From a bacterium (lineage in GTDB: Bacteria; Bdellovibrionota_G; JALEGL01), in NCBI GenBank assembly GCA_022763185.1, contig JALEGL010000008.1, positions 62,001 through 126,000 on the forward strand: a stretch of DNA of 64,000 nucleotides, read 5' to 3'. Below, one piece after another: positions 1-8,774 of this stretch. A model generated the notes under the pieces. It ran no database searches. It saw only the letters and a program-made list of their open reading frames with translations, and was not told the DNA's origin. The first letter of the stretch is position 1. Each line of letters begins with the position of its first letter. Both the position numbers and the translations under genes were made by a program.

Positions 1-37
1 GCGCTTTTTTACCATTGATCATAAGAAGGAACAAGTC

Positions 38-67
38 TTGCTAAAATAAACAAAACTGGCGTATATA
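38..67 (+). promoter_or_regulatory. Putative sigma70-type promoter of the alkC-like gene
   Basis: TTGCTA at 38-43 and TATATA at 62-67 are separated by 18 bases. Transcription would start about 10 bases before the ATG at 83, leaving a very short leader without a clear Shine-Dalgarno sequence. Seen by eye only; A+T-rich DNA gives chance matches. Confidence 0.3.
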
Positions 68-82
68 AAAACAGAAAAAATT

Positions 83-1183
83 ATGGAGCCCTTTAAAAAT
101 ATATATAACTCAAACAGTATAGCAGACCTTGCACACGCTATTTATAGCATTGAGCAAGGTTTTAAGAAAAAAAGTTTTATCAATAAATCCATGTCCAATC
201 TGGAGCAATTAGAAATGAAGCAACGTGTTGTGCAAATAGCACAAGCTTTAGAAGATTGTTTGCCTGGCAACTACAAGCAAAAACTTACGGCATTGTTAAA
301 AAGTGTTAAGTCAGATAAAAATCCTTCAGGCGTAGAGGGTTTTTTATTATGGCCATACACTTATTTTATAGAATGCTATGGTATGGATGACTTTGAAAGC
401 TCGATGCATGCTTTGTATGTCATCACACAGCAGTTTACCAGTGAATTTGGTGTAAGACCTTTCTTAGAGCACTATCCAGATAAAGTTTATGGTTTATTTA
501 AACAATGGGTACATGATCCAAATGAACATGTGAGACGTTGGGTCAGTGAAGGTTTAAGGCCTAATCTTCCCTGGGGAATGAAGATTTCACATATTAAGAA
601 AAATTTAAAAAAAAATATAAGGCTTATTTCTTTACTTAAAGATGATGCATCACTTTATGTCAGAAAAAGTGTGGCCAATCATTTAAACGATATTGCGGCT
701 TTGGATTCACAACTGCTCTTAGATACAGTTGAGAAGTGGCCTTTAAATAAAGATTACAGAAAAGTTTTAGTAAAAAATGCTTTGAGAAATCTTATTAAGC
801 AGGGTAATCCAAGGGCTTTGAAAATATTAGGCTTTGATCCAAAAGCAAAAATCAAACTTAATAAATTAAATCTATCAAAAAAGAAAATCAGAGAAGGTGA
901 GAGTCTGGTTATAAGCTTTGAACTGATTAATGAAAGCAACACTCAACAGGCACTGATGGTTGATTATGTCTTGTATTACATGAAAAAAAATGGAGAGCTT
1001 TCTCCCAAAGTTTTTAAACTTAAGCAACTTCAATTGGCCAAAGATCAAAGGCTTGCATTGGCTAAAAAGCATACTTTTAAATTGGTTACAACCCGAAGAC
1101 ATTATTCGGGAAAGCATAAGATTGAGATTCAAGTGAATGGACAGAGAAAAGGATTTGTAGACTTCATCTTGAGTGTAGAATAG
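83..1183 (+). CDS. alkC: AlkC-type DNA alkylation repair protein with Ig-like C-terminal domain
   Basis: Predicted DNA glycosylase of the AlkC/AlkD HEAT-like repeat superfamily, which removes positively charged alkylated bases such as 3-methyladenine. Residues about 20-260 are helical repeats and contain the family stretch HVRRWVSEGLRPNLPW near residues 150-170. Residues about 265-366 are predicted beta-rich and match the Ig-like domain known at the C-terminus of one AlkC subgroup. At 366 aa it is a full-length HEAT plus Ig form. The ATG start has no strong ribosome site, and a promoter may sit just upstream. It stands alone on its strand, before the DEAD-box gene. Family call is firm; substrate specificity is inferred. 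Confidence 0.85.
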   Translation: MEPFKNIYNSNSIADLAHAIYSIEQGFKKKSFINKSMSNLEQLEMKQRVVQIAQALEDCLPGNYKQKLTALLKSVKSDKNPSGVEGFLLWPYTYFIECYGMDDFESSMHALYVITQQFTSEFGVRPFLEHYPDKVYGLFKQWVHDPNEHVRRWVSEGLRPNLPWGMKISHIKKNLKKNIRLISLLKDDASLYVRKSVANHLNDIAALDSQLLLDTVEKWPLNKDYRKVLVKNALRNLIKQGNPRALKILGFDPKAKIKLNKLNLSKKKIREGESLVISFELINESNTQQALMVDYVLYYMKKNGELSPKVFKLKQLQLAKDQRLALAKKHTFKLVTTRRHYSGKHKIEIQVNGQRKGFVDFILSVE

Positions 1184-1369
1184 GCATGAAAACGGAGCTT
1201 GCTTTAATTGTAAGATGCATGCTATAGAAGCTTGGAAATTAATTAAGTTAGGAATACATTTTAAGGAAATAGCTCGGTTTTTGTTTTTAGACTTTGTTTG
1301 TCTCGTCTATAGAGTTCAATGAACAGTTCATCCGTTATTCAAATATAAATTTTAAGGTAACAGAATATT

Positions 1370-2836
1370 GTGAAAAATATAACATCATTTAGTGATCTTG
1401 GCTTGTCAAAAAAGCTTATTCAAGCCATTGAAGGTTTGGGCTACGTCAAGCCAACAGAAATTCAAGAAAAAGCCATTCCCATGCTTTTGCAGGACAGTCA
1501 AAAAGATTTTATAGGACAAGCACAAACAGGAACCGGTAAAACAGCAGCATTTATGCTACCTATTTTGCAAAAAATAAATATAAAAAACCAACATGTCCAA
1601 GCGCTGGTTCTTGCACCCACTAGAGAGTTGGCTCAACAAGTGGAAAAAGAGACAGTTAAGTTTGCCAAACATTTAAATGTTAAAACTTGTTGTGTCTATG
1701 GTGGGTCTCCCTATAAAAAACAAATTCAAACTTTGAAAAAAGAAAAGCCCAGTATTGTTGTAGGAACACCAGGAAGAATCAAAGATTTAATTAATAGAGG
1801 TGTTTTGGTTTTAGACAATGCCAGTCATTGTGTTTTAGATGAAGCCGATGAAATGCTGAATATGGGCTTTTTTGATGATATCGAAGAAATTTTGCAACAG
1901 TTTAATGAACAACGTCAGTTGGTCATGTTTTCTGCAACTATGCCAAAAGGTATTTTAAAGCTGATCGATAAAACCTTCAAGGCCTATGAACGAGTCAACG
2001 TAGAAAAAAAACAAGAAGATTATAACAACATTAAACAACAAGCCTTTATTTGCGAGCAGAAGTATTTTTTGGATGCGCTTTTACGCATATTAATTCAGCT
2101 GGATGAAGTCTATGGTATTGTTTTTTGTAATAAAAAAATAGAGACACGTGACGTTGGAGAAAAGTTAAAAACTTTTGGCTATAAAGTGGATATTCTCAAC
2201 GGTGATCAAAGCCAGGAAGAACGTCAACGCTCTATGCAAAGTTTTAAAAGAAAAAAACAAGGCTTACTGGTTTGTACAGATGTTGCAGCAAGAGGCATAG
2301 ACATTAACAGCATTAGTCATGTTTTTAACTATGGTTTGCCTCAAGATGCTGAGATTTATACCCATAGAATTGGCAGAACTGGACGTGCTGGTCAAACCGG
2401 AATTGCTTATACCATTGTTGATTTTAGAGATACCCGGCAGTTCAAGCGCATTGAAAAAATGACAAAAAATAAAATTGAGCTTAAAGATATTCCTAATACA
2501 GAACTGTTAAAGCAAGAATACTTTAAAAAAACATTGCAGAATATTGAAACCTACTTAAAAGATTCTCAGACCAATCCTTTTATAGATGAAAATAAAAAAC
2601 TTTTCTCAAATTTTCAGCAATTGTTTTCAAATTTTAAATCAGAAGATCTCATTGCATTGATGTTTCAGCAAAGCTTTCAATATAAGTTTGCTGAATTTGA
2701 AGAGTTAAAAAATATGCAAACGCTAACATTTGCTCAAGAAAAACCAAAAAGATCTTATAATAGAAAAAGTAAGTTTAAACGCGGTCCCAAAAGCAGCAAG
2801 TTCAATAAAAAGCCTCTAAGAAAAAGAAAAAGATAA
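1370..2836 (+). CDS. DEAD-box ATP-dependent RNA helicase
   Basis: Cytoplasmic RNA helicase of 488 aa. In order it shows the Q motif region, Walker A AQTGTGKT, PTRELA, DEAD, SAT, the helicase C motif RGID and HRIGRTGR, so all catalytic motifs are intact. The tail after residue 450 is strongly basic (KPKRSYNRKSKFKRG onward), suiting non-specific RNA binding in ribosome assembly or cold-shock RNA remodelling. The start is GTG at 1370, preceded by AAGGTAA about 10 bases upstream. A 186-base leader region separates it from alkC; no terminator is visible there. DeaD, RhlE or CsdA identity cannot be settled from motifs alone. Confidence 0.95.
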   Translation: MKNITSFSDLGLSKKLIQAIEGLGYVKPTEIQEKAIPMLLQDSQKDFIGQAQTGTGKTAAFMLPILQKINIKNQHVQALVLAPTRELAQQVEKETVKFAKHLNVKTCCVYGGSPYKKQIQTLKKEKPSIVVGTPGRIKDLINRGVLVLDNASHCVLDEADEMLNMGFFDDIEEILQQFNEQRQLVMFSATMPKGILKLIDKTFKAYERVNVEKKQEDYNNIKQQAFICEQKYFLDALLRILIQLDEVYGIVFCNKKIETRDVGEKLKTFGYKVDILNGDQSQEERQRSMQSFKRKKQGLLVCTDVAARGIDINSISHVFNYGLPQDAEIYTHRIGRTGRAGQTGIAYTIVDFRDTRQFKRIEKMTKNKIELKDIPNTELLKQEYFKKTLQNIETYLKDSQTNPFIDENKKLFSNFQQLFSNFKSEDLIALMFQQSFQYKFAEFEELKNMQTLTFAQEKPKRSYNRKSKFKRGPKSSKFNKKPLRKRKR

Positions 2837-2851
2837 ATCGTTTAAATCTGT

Positions 2852-3709
2852 TTATTTTTCTGTTGGTAAAGGAATGCGAAGCTCTTCTGGTTCGTTGAAG
2901 GTTTTATCAAAAGCATCGTTTTGCCAGCGCTGCTTTGCTTGTTCTATCATGTCTTGCTCACTGGCAACAAAGTTCCACCAAATATATCTTGGCTCAGGAA
3001 AAGCTTTGCCACCAAATAACATAAAGTTAGAGTTGGCTTGAGCTTTTAAATTGATCTGCTCCCCGGGTGCAAAAAATGCCAAGTCACCCATACCAAGTTT
3101 TATATCATCAATGGTGAGATGCCCTTCAGTAATATAAAGGGCCGATTCGTGTTCAGGATCAAATGAATAACGGGTCTGGGTATCTTTGATACAATGCGCT
3201 TGAAGATAAAATAATGGAGAAAAGGTGTGAACTGGAGAATGGTGAGACTCATAGTCTCCAGCAACCAGAGTGTGTTGTATAGCATTGCGCTCAAATTTTG
3301 GTAGTTCAGCTGCGTCATAATGTTCAAAGCTTGCAGAAGTATGTTCATCTTCTTTTGGCAGAGCCACCCAAAGTTGAATACCTTCTAGAATACCGGGTTT
3401 TTGTGATCGTTCACTGTGCGTAATACCTCGACCAGCTGTCATCCAGTTGACTTCACCAGGCTTAATTAAACACTCATTATTTAAGGAGTCTCGATGCAAA
3501 ATACTACCTGAAAACAAATAGGTCAGAGTAGAAATGCCAATATGAGGATGTTGACGAACAAGCATTTCTTGTCCTGTTTTTAAGTCTGCTGGGCCCATAT
3601 GATCCCAGAAAATAAAAGGGCCAATCATTTGTTTGTTTGAAGAAGGTAAGGCTCTACGGACTTTAAAACCATCTCCTAAATCTTTTTCTTTAGCTTTAAG
3701 CGTCTTCAT
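2852..3709 (-). CDS. Pirin family protein (YhhW/pirin-like cupin)
   Basis: Bicupin of the pirin family. The N-terminal cupin holds the metal-binding set seen as HPHIG, a following His, and GRGITHSE, with the GPFIFWDHMGP signature upstream. The C-terminal half carries the weaker second cupin. Some bacterial pirins are quercetin 2,3-dioxygenases, others are redox or stress regulators; nothing here picks one. A longer reading from a TTG at 3727 is possible, but the ATG at 3709 (MKTLK) fits family starts better. It converges with the helicase gene and is divergent from the photolyase gene, so 3710-3770 should hold promoters for both. Confidence 0.9.
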   Translation of the reverse strand: MKTLKAKEKDLGDGFKVRRALPSSNKQMIGPFIFWDHMGPADLKTGQEMLVRQHPHIGISTLTYLFSGSILHRDSLNNECLIKPGEVNWMTAGRGITHSERSQKPGILEGIQLWVALPKEDEHTSASFEHYDAAELPKFERNAIQHTLVAGDYESHHSPVHTFSPLFYLQAHCIKDTQTRYSFDPEHESALYITEGHLTIDDIKLGMGDLAFFAPGEQINLKAQANSNFMLFGGKAFPEPRYIWWNFVASEQDMIEQAKQRWQNDAFDKTFNEPEELRIPLPTEK

Positions 3710-3770
3710 ATCAATGATATATAACAAATAAGTATTTTTTTAAAATTTAAGGTGAGGTTGTCGTTTCAAT

Positions 3771-5255
3771 ATGGACAAAGTATTTGTGATTTTAGGGAAT
3801 CAATTGTTTCCAAAGCAATATCTGGAGAAGTACCAAAACTGTCCATTTTATATGGCAGAAGACTATGGCTTATGTACTTATGTTAAGCACCACAAAAAAA
3901 AATTGATCTTGTTTCTCACAGCGATGCGTGACTATTGCGATTATTTAACAGACCTAGGGTATCAAGTGAACTATCAAAGTTTAAATGATGGGACGCAAAG
4001 TTATGAAGATCGATTAAAGGAAACTTTTCCCAAGTTAAAAGAAATTATTAGTTTTGAAATTGAAGATAAGTTTTTTGAAAAAAGAATAACACAATTCTGT
4101 CATGAAAATAATATTCAATGGACACAGATACCTTCACCCATGTTTTCATGCTCAAGAGATAAGTTTAAGACTTATCTTCAAGAACATAAAAACCCCTTCA
4201 TGAAAACGTTTTATCAAGTGCAACGCAAAGATTTAAATGTCTTACTGGATAAAAATCAGAAGCCAGAAGGGGGACAGTGGAGCTATGATGAAGACAATAG
4301 AAAAAAAATTGGCAAAGAGGTGAAGCTTCCTAAACCCTTTCCCAATATAGAAAAATCAAAACATTTAGAGAATGTGATTGCCTTAGTTAAGGAAAGATTT
4401 AAAAGCCACCCTGGGTCCTTGTCTGAAGGTTTTGAGTATGGAACAAATAAAAAGCATTACGAAATCTGCTTGAACTATTTTTTAGACCATAAGCTGAAGG
4501 ATTTTGGTCAATATCAAGATGCAATCTCAGATAAAGGAGATTTTCTTTTTCATTCAGTACTCTCACCGGGGCTTAATCTAGGCTTAATCACACCCAATGA
4601 ACTGGTGGATAAGGTTCTAGATCATTATCAAGACAAAGGGACCCCATTGAACTCAATTGAGGGTTTTATACGACAAGTCATTGGTTGGCGAGAGTTTGTT
4701 AGAGGCATCTATCAAAATTTCTCAGAAAAACAGGATGAAACCAACCATTGGCAACATCAGAGAAAGCTAAAGGATGTTTGGTATGAAGGTACAACGGGCG
4801 TCCCTATTTTAGATGATGCCATTAATAAAGCCCAAAAAACTGGCTATAATCATCATATAGAGCGTTTGATGATTTTAGGTAACATGATGGTCTTATGTGA
4901 AATTGAGCCAAAGCAAGCGCATCAATGGTTTATGGAAATGTTTATCGATAGTTCAGATTGGGTTATGGGGCCCAATGTTTATGGCATGGCATTGTTTAGT
5001 GATGGTGGAATTTTTGCGACCAAACCGTATATATGCTCTTCAAATTACTGGTTAAAAATGAGCCATTATAAAAAAGGCGATTGGTGTGATATTGTTGACG
5101 GGCTTTATTGGCGGTTTATTGCTAAACACAAAGATTACTTTTCTCAAAACCCAAGGTTGAGCATGATGACAAGAATACTGGATAAGATGAAGGTCGACAG
5201 AAAAGAAAAAATTTTTAATGAAGCTGAAAATTTTTTGGATAGGGTGACGCAATGA
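3771..5255 (+). CDS. Cryptochrome/photolyase-related protein (PhrB/FeS-BCP-like) lacking the usual Cys pair
   Basis: Flavoprotein of the bacterial photolyase-related group (COG3046 type), expected to bind FAD and repair UV photoproducts or sense light. The N-terminal alpha/beta antenna domain begins VFVILGNQL; the C-terminal helical FAD domain contains RQVIGWREFVRG, NHHIERLMILGN and GLYWRFI. FeS-BCP members usually have a C-x2-C pair after the MS(D/N)Y segment plus a Cys before the LYW motif. Here the segment reads MSHYKKGDWCDIVDGLYW: the pair and about ten residues are missing, and only the last Cys remains. The cluster may therefore be absent. It overlaps the next gene by ATGA, indicating translational coupling. 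Confidence 0.88.
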   Translation: MDKVFVILGNQLFPKQYLEKYQNCPFYMAEDYGLCTYVKHHKKKLILFLTAMRDYCDYLTDLGYQVNYQSLNDGTQSYEDRLKETFPKLKEIISFEIEDKFFEKRITQFCHENNIQWTQIPSPMFSCSRDKFKTYLQEHKNPFMKTFYQVQRKDLNVLLDKNQKPEGGQWSYDEDNRKKIGKEVKLPKPFPNIEKSKHLENVIALVKERFKSHPGSLSEGFEYGTNKKHYEICLNYFLDHKLKDFGQYQDAISDKGDFLFHSVLSPGLNLGLITPNELVDKVLDHYQDKGTPLNSIEGFIRQVIGWREFVRGIYQNFSEKQDETNHWQHQRKLKDVWYEGTTGVPILDDAINKAQKTGYNHHIERLMILGNMMVLCEIEPKQAHQWFMEMFIDSSDWVMGPNVYGMALFSDGGIFATKPYICSSNYWLKMSHYKKGDWCDIVDGLYWRFIAKHKDYFSQNPRLSMMTRILDKMKVDRKEKIFNEAENFLDRVTQ

Positions 5256-6013
5256 AGAAAAATAATCGAGTTGTTTTGGTCTTAGGGGCAAACCGGGGAA
5301 TAGGCTTAGGTATTGTTAAAAATTTAATTAAAGATAAAGCCAATTTCAGGATTTATGCCAGCTATAGATCTGAAGAAAGGTCAAAAGAACTCTTAACCTT
5401 AGCTCAACAACACAGTAAACAGCTAAAGTGCATTGTTTTTGATGCAATACAGGAGAGTGATTATCGGCAATTATACGAGAATGTGGCATCAAATTCGGAG
5501 AGGATAGATCTATGTATCAACTGTATAGGAATCTTGGATGATGGCACGACTTTTCCAGAAAGAAAAATAGAAGATCTAAGTCAAGCCTCATTGATGCAGG
5601 CCTATCTTCACAATACCGTACCAACCTTACTCTTAGCAAAACACTTAAAGTCTCTACTCTTTAAAAGTGAACAGCCTAAACTTATTGCAGTTTCAGCAAA
5701 AGTGGGAAGCATATCCGATAACCGTTTAGGCGGATGGTATTCCTACAGGCTATCTAAAACAGCATTAAATATGGCCATAAAAAATATATCTATTGAGTTT
5801 AAAAGGCGACATCAAGACAGCATCGTTGTGGCCATTCATCCCGGTACTACCGAAACAGACCTATCAAAGCCCTTTATTAAAAATGCTGCAAAAAAGTATA
5901 TCATTCACCAGCCACAGCAGACAGGGGACCATATTTTAAAGATTATTGAGGGTTTGAGTCCAAATGAGACGGGGTCATTTTTTTCTTGGGATGGTTCTTT
6001 AATTCCCTGGTAG
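5252..6013 (+). CDS. Short-chain dehydrogenase/reductase (SDR)
   Basis: Classical SDR of 253 aa with a Rossmann fold. The nucleotide motif is GANRGIGLG at residues 12-20, NCIG follows strand 4, and the catalytic set is a Ser in the AVSAKVGSIS segment and YRLSK (Tyr-x3-Lys). The cofactor is NAD(H) or NADP(H); the substrate is unknown. The ATG lies inside the end of the photolyase-like gene (ATGA overlap), so the two are translated together. SDR genes are recurrent neighbours of this photolyase class, as far as I recall, and a role with the flavoprotein is plausible but unproven. Confidence 0.9.
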   Translation: MKKNNRVVLVLGANRGIGLGIVKNLIKDKANFRIYASYRSEERSKELLTLAQQHSKQLKCIVFDAIQESDYRQLYENVASNSERIDLCINCIGILDDGTTFPERKIEDLSQASLMQAYLHNTVPTLLLAKHLKSLLFKSEQPKLIAVSAKVGSISDNRLGGWYSYRLSKTALNMAIKNISIEFKRRHQDSIVVAIHPGTTETDLSKPFIKNAAKKYIIHQPQQTGDHILKIIEGLSPNETGSFFSWDGSLIPW

Positions 6014-6020
6014 GGTGGTT

Positions 6021-6049
6021 TTGAGATAAATATAATCCTTGCATAATGT
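6021..6049 (+). promoter_or_regulatory. Putative promoter of the RRM protein gene
   Basis: TTGAGA at 6021-6026 and TAATGT at 6044-6049 are 17 bases apart. A start near 6056 would give a leader of about 158 bases before the ATG at 6214. Long leaders are typical of cold-inducible RNA-binding protein genes, so RNA-based regulation is possible. Spacing is good; the boxes are only partial matches. Confidence 0.4.
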
Positions 6050-6213
6050 TTGCAGCCAGTGTAAAGCGAATATTAGTTAGTTTTTATCAGCTCGGCCGTG
6101 AGCGTTCTTTTATTAGATTTCAGTCCATTATCAGATCATTCATCCAAGCTTAAAAAGCTAAGGTTAATTTAAATTGAAGACTTTTTTTAAAGTCACAGGA
6201 AAGTAGAAAACAA

Positions 6214-6513
6214 ATGAGTAAAAAAATATTTGTGGGTAATTGTAGTTATAATGTTAATGAAGCTGAGCTACAATCTTTTATTGAATCTTTAGAAATCAGT
6301 GTGGTTTCAGCAAAAGTAATCACTGACAGGGAAACTGGCAGATCAAGAGGCTTTGCTTTTGTTGAAGTTGGTGAGAATGAAGATCTAACCCATGTAATCA
6401 ACACCTTAAATGGTAAAGAGTTGGATGGCAGAAATTTAACAGTCAATGAAGCCAAACAAGAGAATAAAAGAAGCGGCGGCGGTTTTAAAGGCGGTCGTGA
6501 TCGTAGATACTGA
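6214..6513 (+). CDS. RRM-domain RNA-binding protein
   Basis: Small single-RRM protein of 99 aa. RNP2 is IFVGNC at residues 5-10 and RNP1 is RGFAFVEV near residues 46-53, both with the aromatic residues that stack on RNA bases. The tail is Gly/Arg-rich (GGGFKGGRDRRY), like the cyanobacterial and proteobacterial Rbp proteins often induced by cold. It binds single-stranded RNA in the cytoplasm, probably as an RNA chaperone. It is monocistronic: a promoter candidate and long leader lie upstream, a strong terminator follows, and GGAAAG precedes the ATG. Confidence 0.95.
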   Translation: MSKKIFVGNCSYNVNEAELQSFIESLEISVVSAKVITDRETGRSRGFAFVEVGENEDLTHVINTLNGKELDGRNLTVNEAKQENKRSGGGFKGGRDRRY

Positions 6514-6539
6514 TTTTAAACAAAAATCAAATGATCTAA

Positions 6540-6568
6540 AGGCCCCAAATGCAGGGGCCTTTTTTTTT
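6540..6568 (+). terminator. Rho-independent terminator after the RRM gene
   Basis: AGGCCCC at 6540-6546 pairs perfectly with GGGGCCT at 6554-6560 over a 7-base loop and is followed by a run of eight or nine T. A canonical intrinsic terminator 27 bases after the stop codon. Confidence 0.93.
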
Positions 6569-6673
6569 GAATAATTATAGCGACTTAAAAAGAAAATCAC
6601 CACAAAAGCATAAACGAAACCTGTGGGAAATAATAAAAAGTAAAAAATAATTGAAAACTTTTGATATCAACGT

Positions 6674-8707
6674 ATGTTGTCACGTTTGATACCCATGCAG
6701 CGTTACCTAGAAAAACTAAATCCAGAGCAAGTTGAGGCAGTAAAACATAGTTATGGCCCATTGCTTATTTTGGCTGGAGCAGGGAGTGGTAAAACTACAG
6801 TTTTAGTGCAACGTACACAGAGGCTAATTTTAGATGAAGTTGCTCGTGCAGAGGCTATTTTAGTCCTGACTTTTACCAACAAAGCGGCTAGAGAGTTAAA
6901 GTTTAGAGTTGCGCAGAAGCTAGATAAAAAACAAGCTCAAGCCATCTATGCCAGTACCTTTCATTCTTTTGGTTTAGACATCATCAAAAAACATCACAAT
7001 GTTTTAGGATTACCCAAGCGCTTTGGTGTCATTGATCAAAGTGATGCTCAGTCGGTTGTAAAAGAACTGTTAAAGACAACAGTTGATAGTGAAAAAAGTG
7101 ATTTTGATCTGGATACATTATTGAATTGTATTCAAACACTTAGAGCTGGCAAAGAAATAGCCAATAACTTACAAGATTATCAAGATATGGCTGAAGCCTT
7201 ATGCTCCAAATATATTGAAAGACTGAGGTCTTTGGGTGTTGTTGATTTTGAGGGCTTAATCCTGGGACCTATAGAAATCTTTGAAAAAAAACCTGATATT
7301 CTGAAGCAGTATCAAGATCAATTCCAACAGATCATGGTGGATGAATTTCAAGACACCAATGACATACAGATGCAAATGCTAAAACTTTTAGCACAAAAGC
7401 ATCAAAATTTAACTGTGGTTGGAGATGATGATCAGTCTATTTATGGTTGGCGTGGAGCACAAATCCAACATATTTTAGATTTTCCAAAAAGATACAAAAA
7501 TTGCAAAGTGGTGCGCTTGGAAAGAAACTATAGATCCAAAGCCAAAATTTTAGATTTAGCCAACCATATTATTGCAAAAAACAGTACCCGTCATGGCAAA
7601 AAACTATTGGCTTCAGGCTATGATGATGATGGCTATGAACCAGAAGTTTTTCTTTATCTCAATGAAGTTGATGAATCTGAAGGCATGGTTACTCAGATAG
7701 AGTACTTTAAAAGCAAAGGCTATAAAAACGAAGATATTGCTTTATTGTACCGATCTAACAGTCAAGGAGGGATGATTGAAGCAGCTTTAAGAAAGCAGCA
7801 AATACCTTATGTTTTAACCGGTGGAACGGGCTTTTTTAGCCGCAAAGAAATCAAAGATATTTTAGCTTATTTAAAGTGTATGTTTAGGCCAGATGAAATC
7901 AGTGTAAGAAGAGCAATGCATACCCCAAGTAAAGGTATTGGTGAAAAAAGTATTCAAACCATCTTTGAATATGCACAAACACATAATATAAGTTTCTTCA
8001 AAGCCAGCCAAAAAAGTTTAGAGGGGTTAAATGAAAAGTCGCAGCAAGCCGTAAATCAATTTCATCAGCAACTCAAAGAGTACAAAGATATTTTGCTTAA
8101 CGGCAAAGAAAAATGTGAAGACCTTTTAGTAAAAATCTTAGAAAAAATAGGCTATAAACGCATGGTCATCAGTTCCTTTAAAGATATTCATACTGCTCAA
8201 AAACGTTGGGATTTAGTTTTAACATTTTGTAGAGTCTTAGGTGCATACATTCAAAAAAGTGGAAAAAATGCGCAGTCATTTTTAAAATTTATTGAAAATA
8301 TGGATTTAGGTGATGTTGAAGAAGATCAAAAAGATGGTGCTTCTGTTCAGCTCATGACTCTTCATGCATGTAAGGGACTAGAATTTCCTGTTGTTATTAT
8401 TAGCGGCGTTGAAGAAGGAATTTTACCCCACCAACGTTTAGGTCAAGATATTAGTGAGGAGCGACGCTTGTTTTATGTAGGGATCACGCGTGCCAAAGAG
8501 CATTTGGTTTTAACCCGTGCCAAAGAAAGAAAAAAGCATGGTAAACTAAAGCCCAGTGCCACCTCAAGGTTTTTAGCTGAAGTTGATGAACCGTTAATTA
8601 AAAACTACCAAAGTGCATTTAGACCCCAGGGAGAGAATGAAAGAAAAGCTATGGTAGCCGCACTGTTTGCTAAAATAGATCAAAAAACGGAAAAGCTGAA
8701 AGGATAA
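6674..8707 (+). CDS. rep: UvrD/Rep-type ATP-dependent DNA helicase (Rep-like)
   Basis: Superfamily 1A 3'-to-5' DNA helicase of 677 aa, near the length of E. coli Rep. Motifs in order: Walker A GAGSGKTT (about residue 35), DEFQDTN (motif II), GDDDQSIYGWRGA (III), LERNYRS (IV), TLHACKGLEFPVV (V) and FYVGITRA (VI). The segment GGTGFFSRKEIKD resembles Rep more than UvrD or PcrA. It probably restarts or clears replication forks. Start chosen at ATG 6674; an ATG at 6695 (MQRYLEKL) is an alternative closer to family starts. No partner gene is coupled to it. Confidence 0.92.
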   Translation: MLSRLIPMQRYLEKLNPEQVEAVKHSYGPLLILAGAGSGKTTVLVQRTQRLILDEVARAEAILVLTFTNKAARELKFRVAQKLDKKQAQAIYASTFHSFGLDIIKKHHNVLGLPKRFGVIDQSDAQSVVKELLKTTVDSEKSDFDLDTLLNCIQTLRAGKEIANNLQDYQDMAEALCSKYIERLRSLGVVDFEGLILGPIEIFEKKPDILKQYQDQFQQIMVDEFQDTNDIQMQMLKLLAQKHQNLTVVGDDDQSIYGWRGAQIQHILDFPKRYKNCKVVRLERNYRSKAKILDLANHIIAKNSTRHGKKLLASGYDDDGYEPEVFLYLNEVDESEGMVTQIEYFKSKGYKNEDIALLYRSNSQGGMIEAALRKQQIPYVLTGGTGFFSRKEIKDILAYLKCMFRPDEISVRRAMHTPSKGIGEKSIQTIFEYAQTHNISFFKASQKSLEGLNEKSQQAVNQFHQQLKEYKDILLNGKEKCEDLLVKILEKIGYKRMVISSFKDIHTAQKRWDLVLTFCRVLGAYIQKSGKNAQSFLKFIENMDLGDVEEDQKDGASVQLMTLHACKGLEFPVVIISGVEEGILPHQRLGQDISEERRLFYVGITRAKEHLVLTRAKERKKHGKLKPSATSRFLAEVDEPLIKNYQSAFRPQGENERKAMVAALFAKIDQKTEKLKG

Positions 8708-8774
8708 AGTTTATTGCTAGTCAATAGCGATAAATTTGGTTATCCAGTAGAGAATACTTTTTTTAAAGCTTATT

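Noticed and set aside
2-49. Open frame at the left edge ending in TAA, possibly the tail of a preceding gene
   Set aside because: Only 15 codons are visible, too few to support a gene, and the stretch overlaps the putative alkC promoter.
754-1132. Minus-strand open frames inside the AlkC gene
   Set aside because: Low-complexity Leu/Phe-rich translations with no ribosome site, fully inside a well-supported gene.
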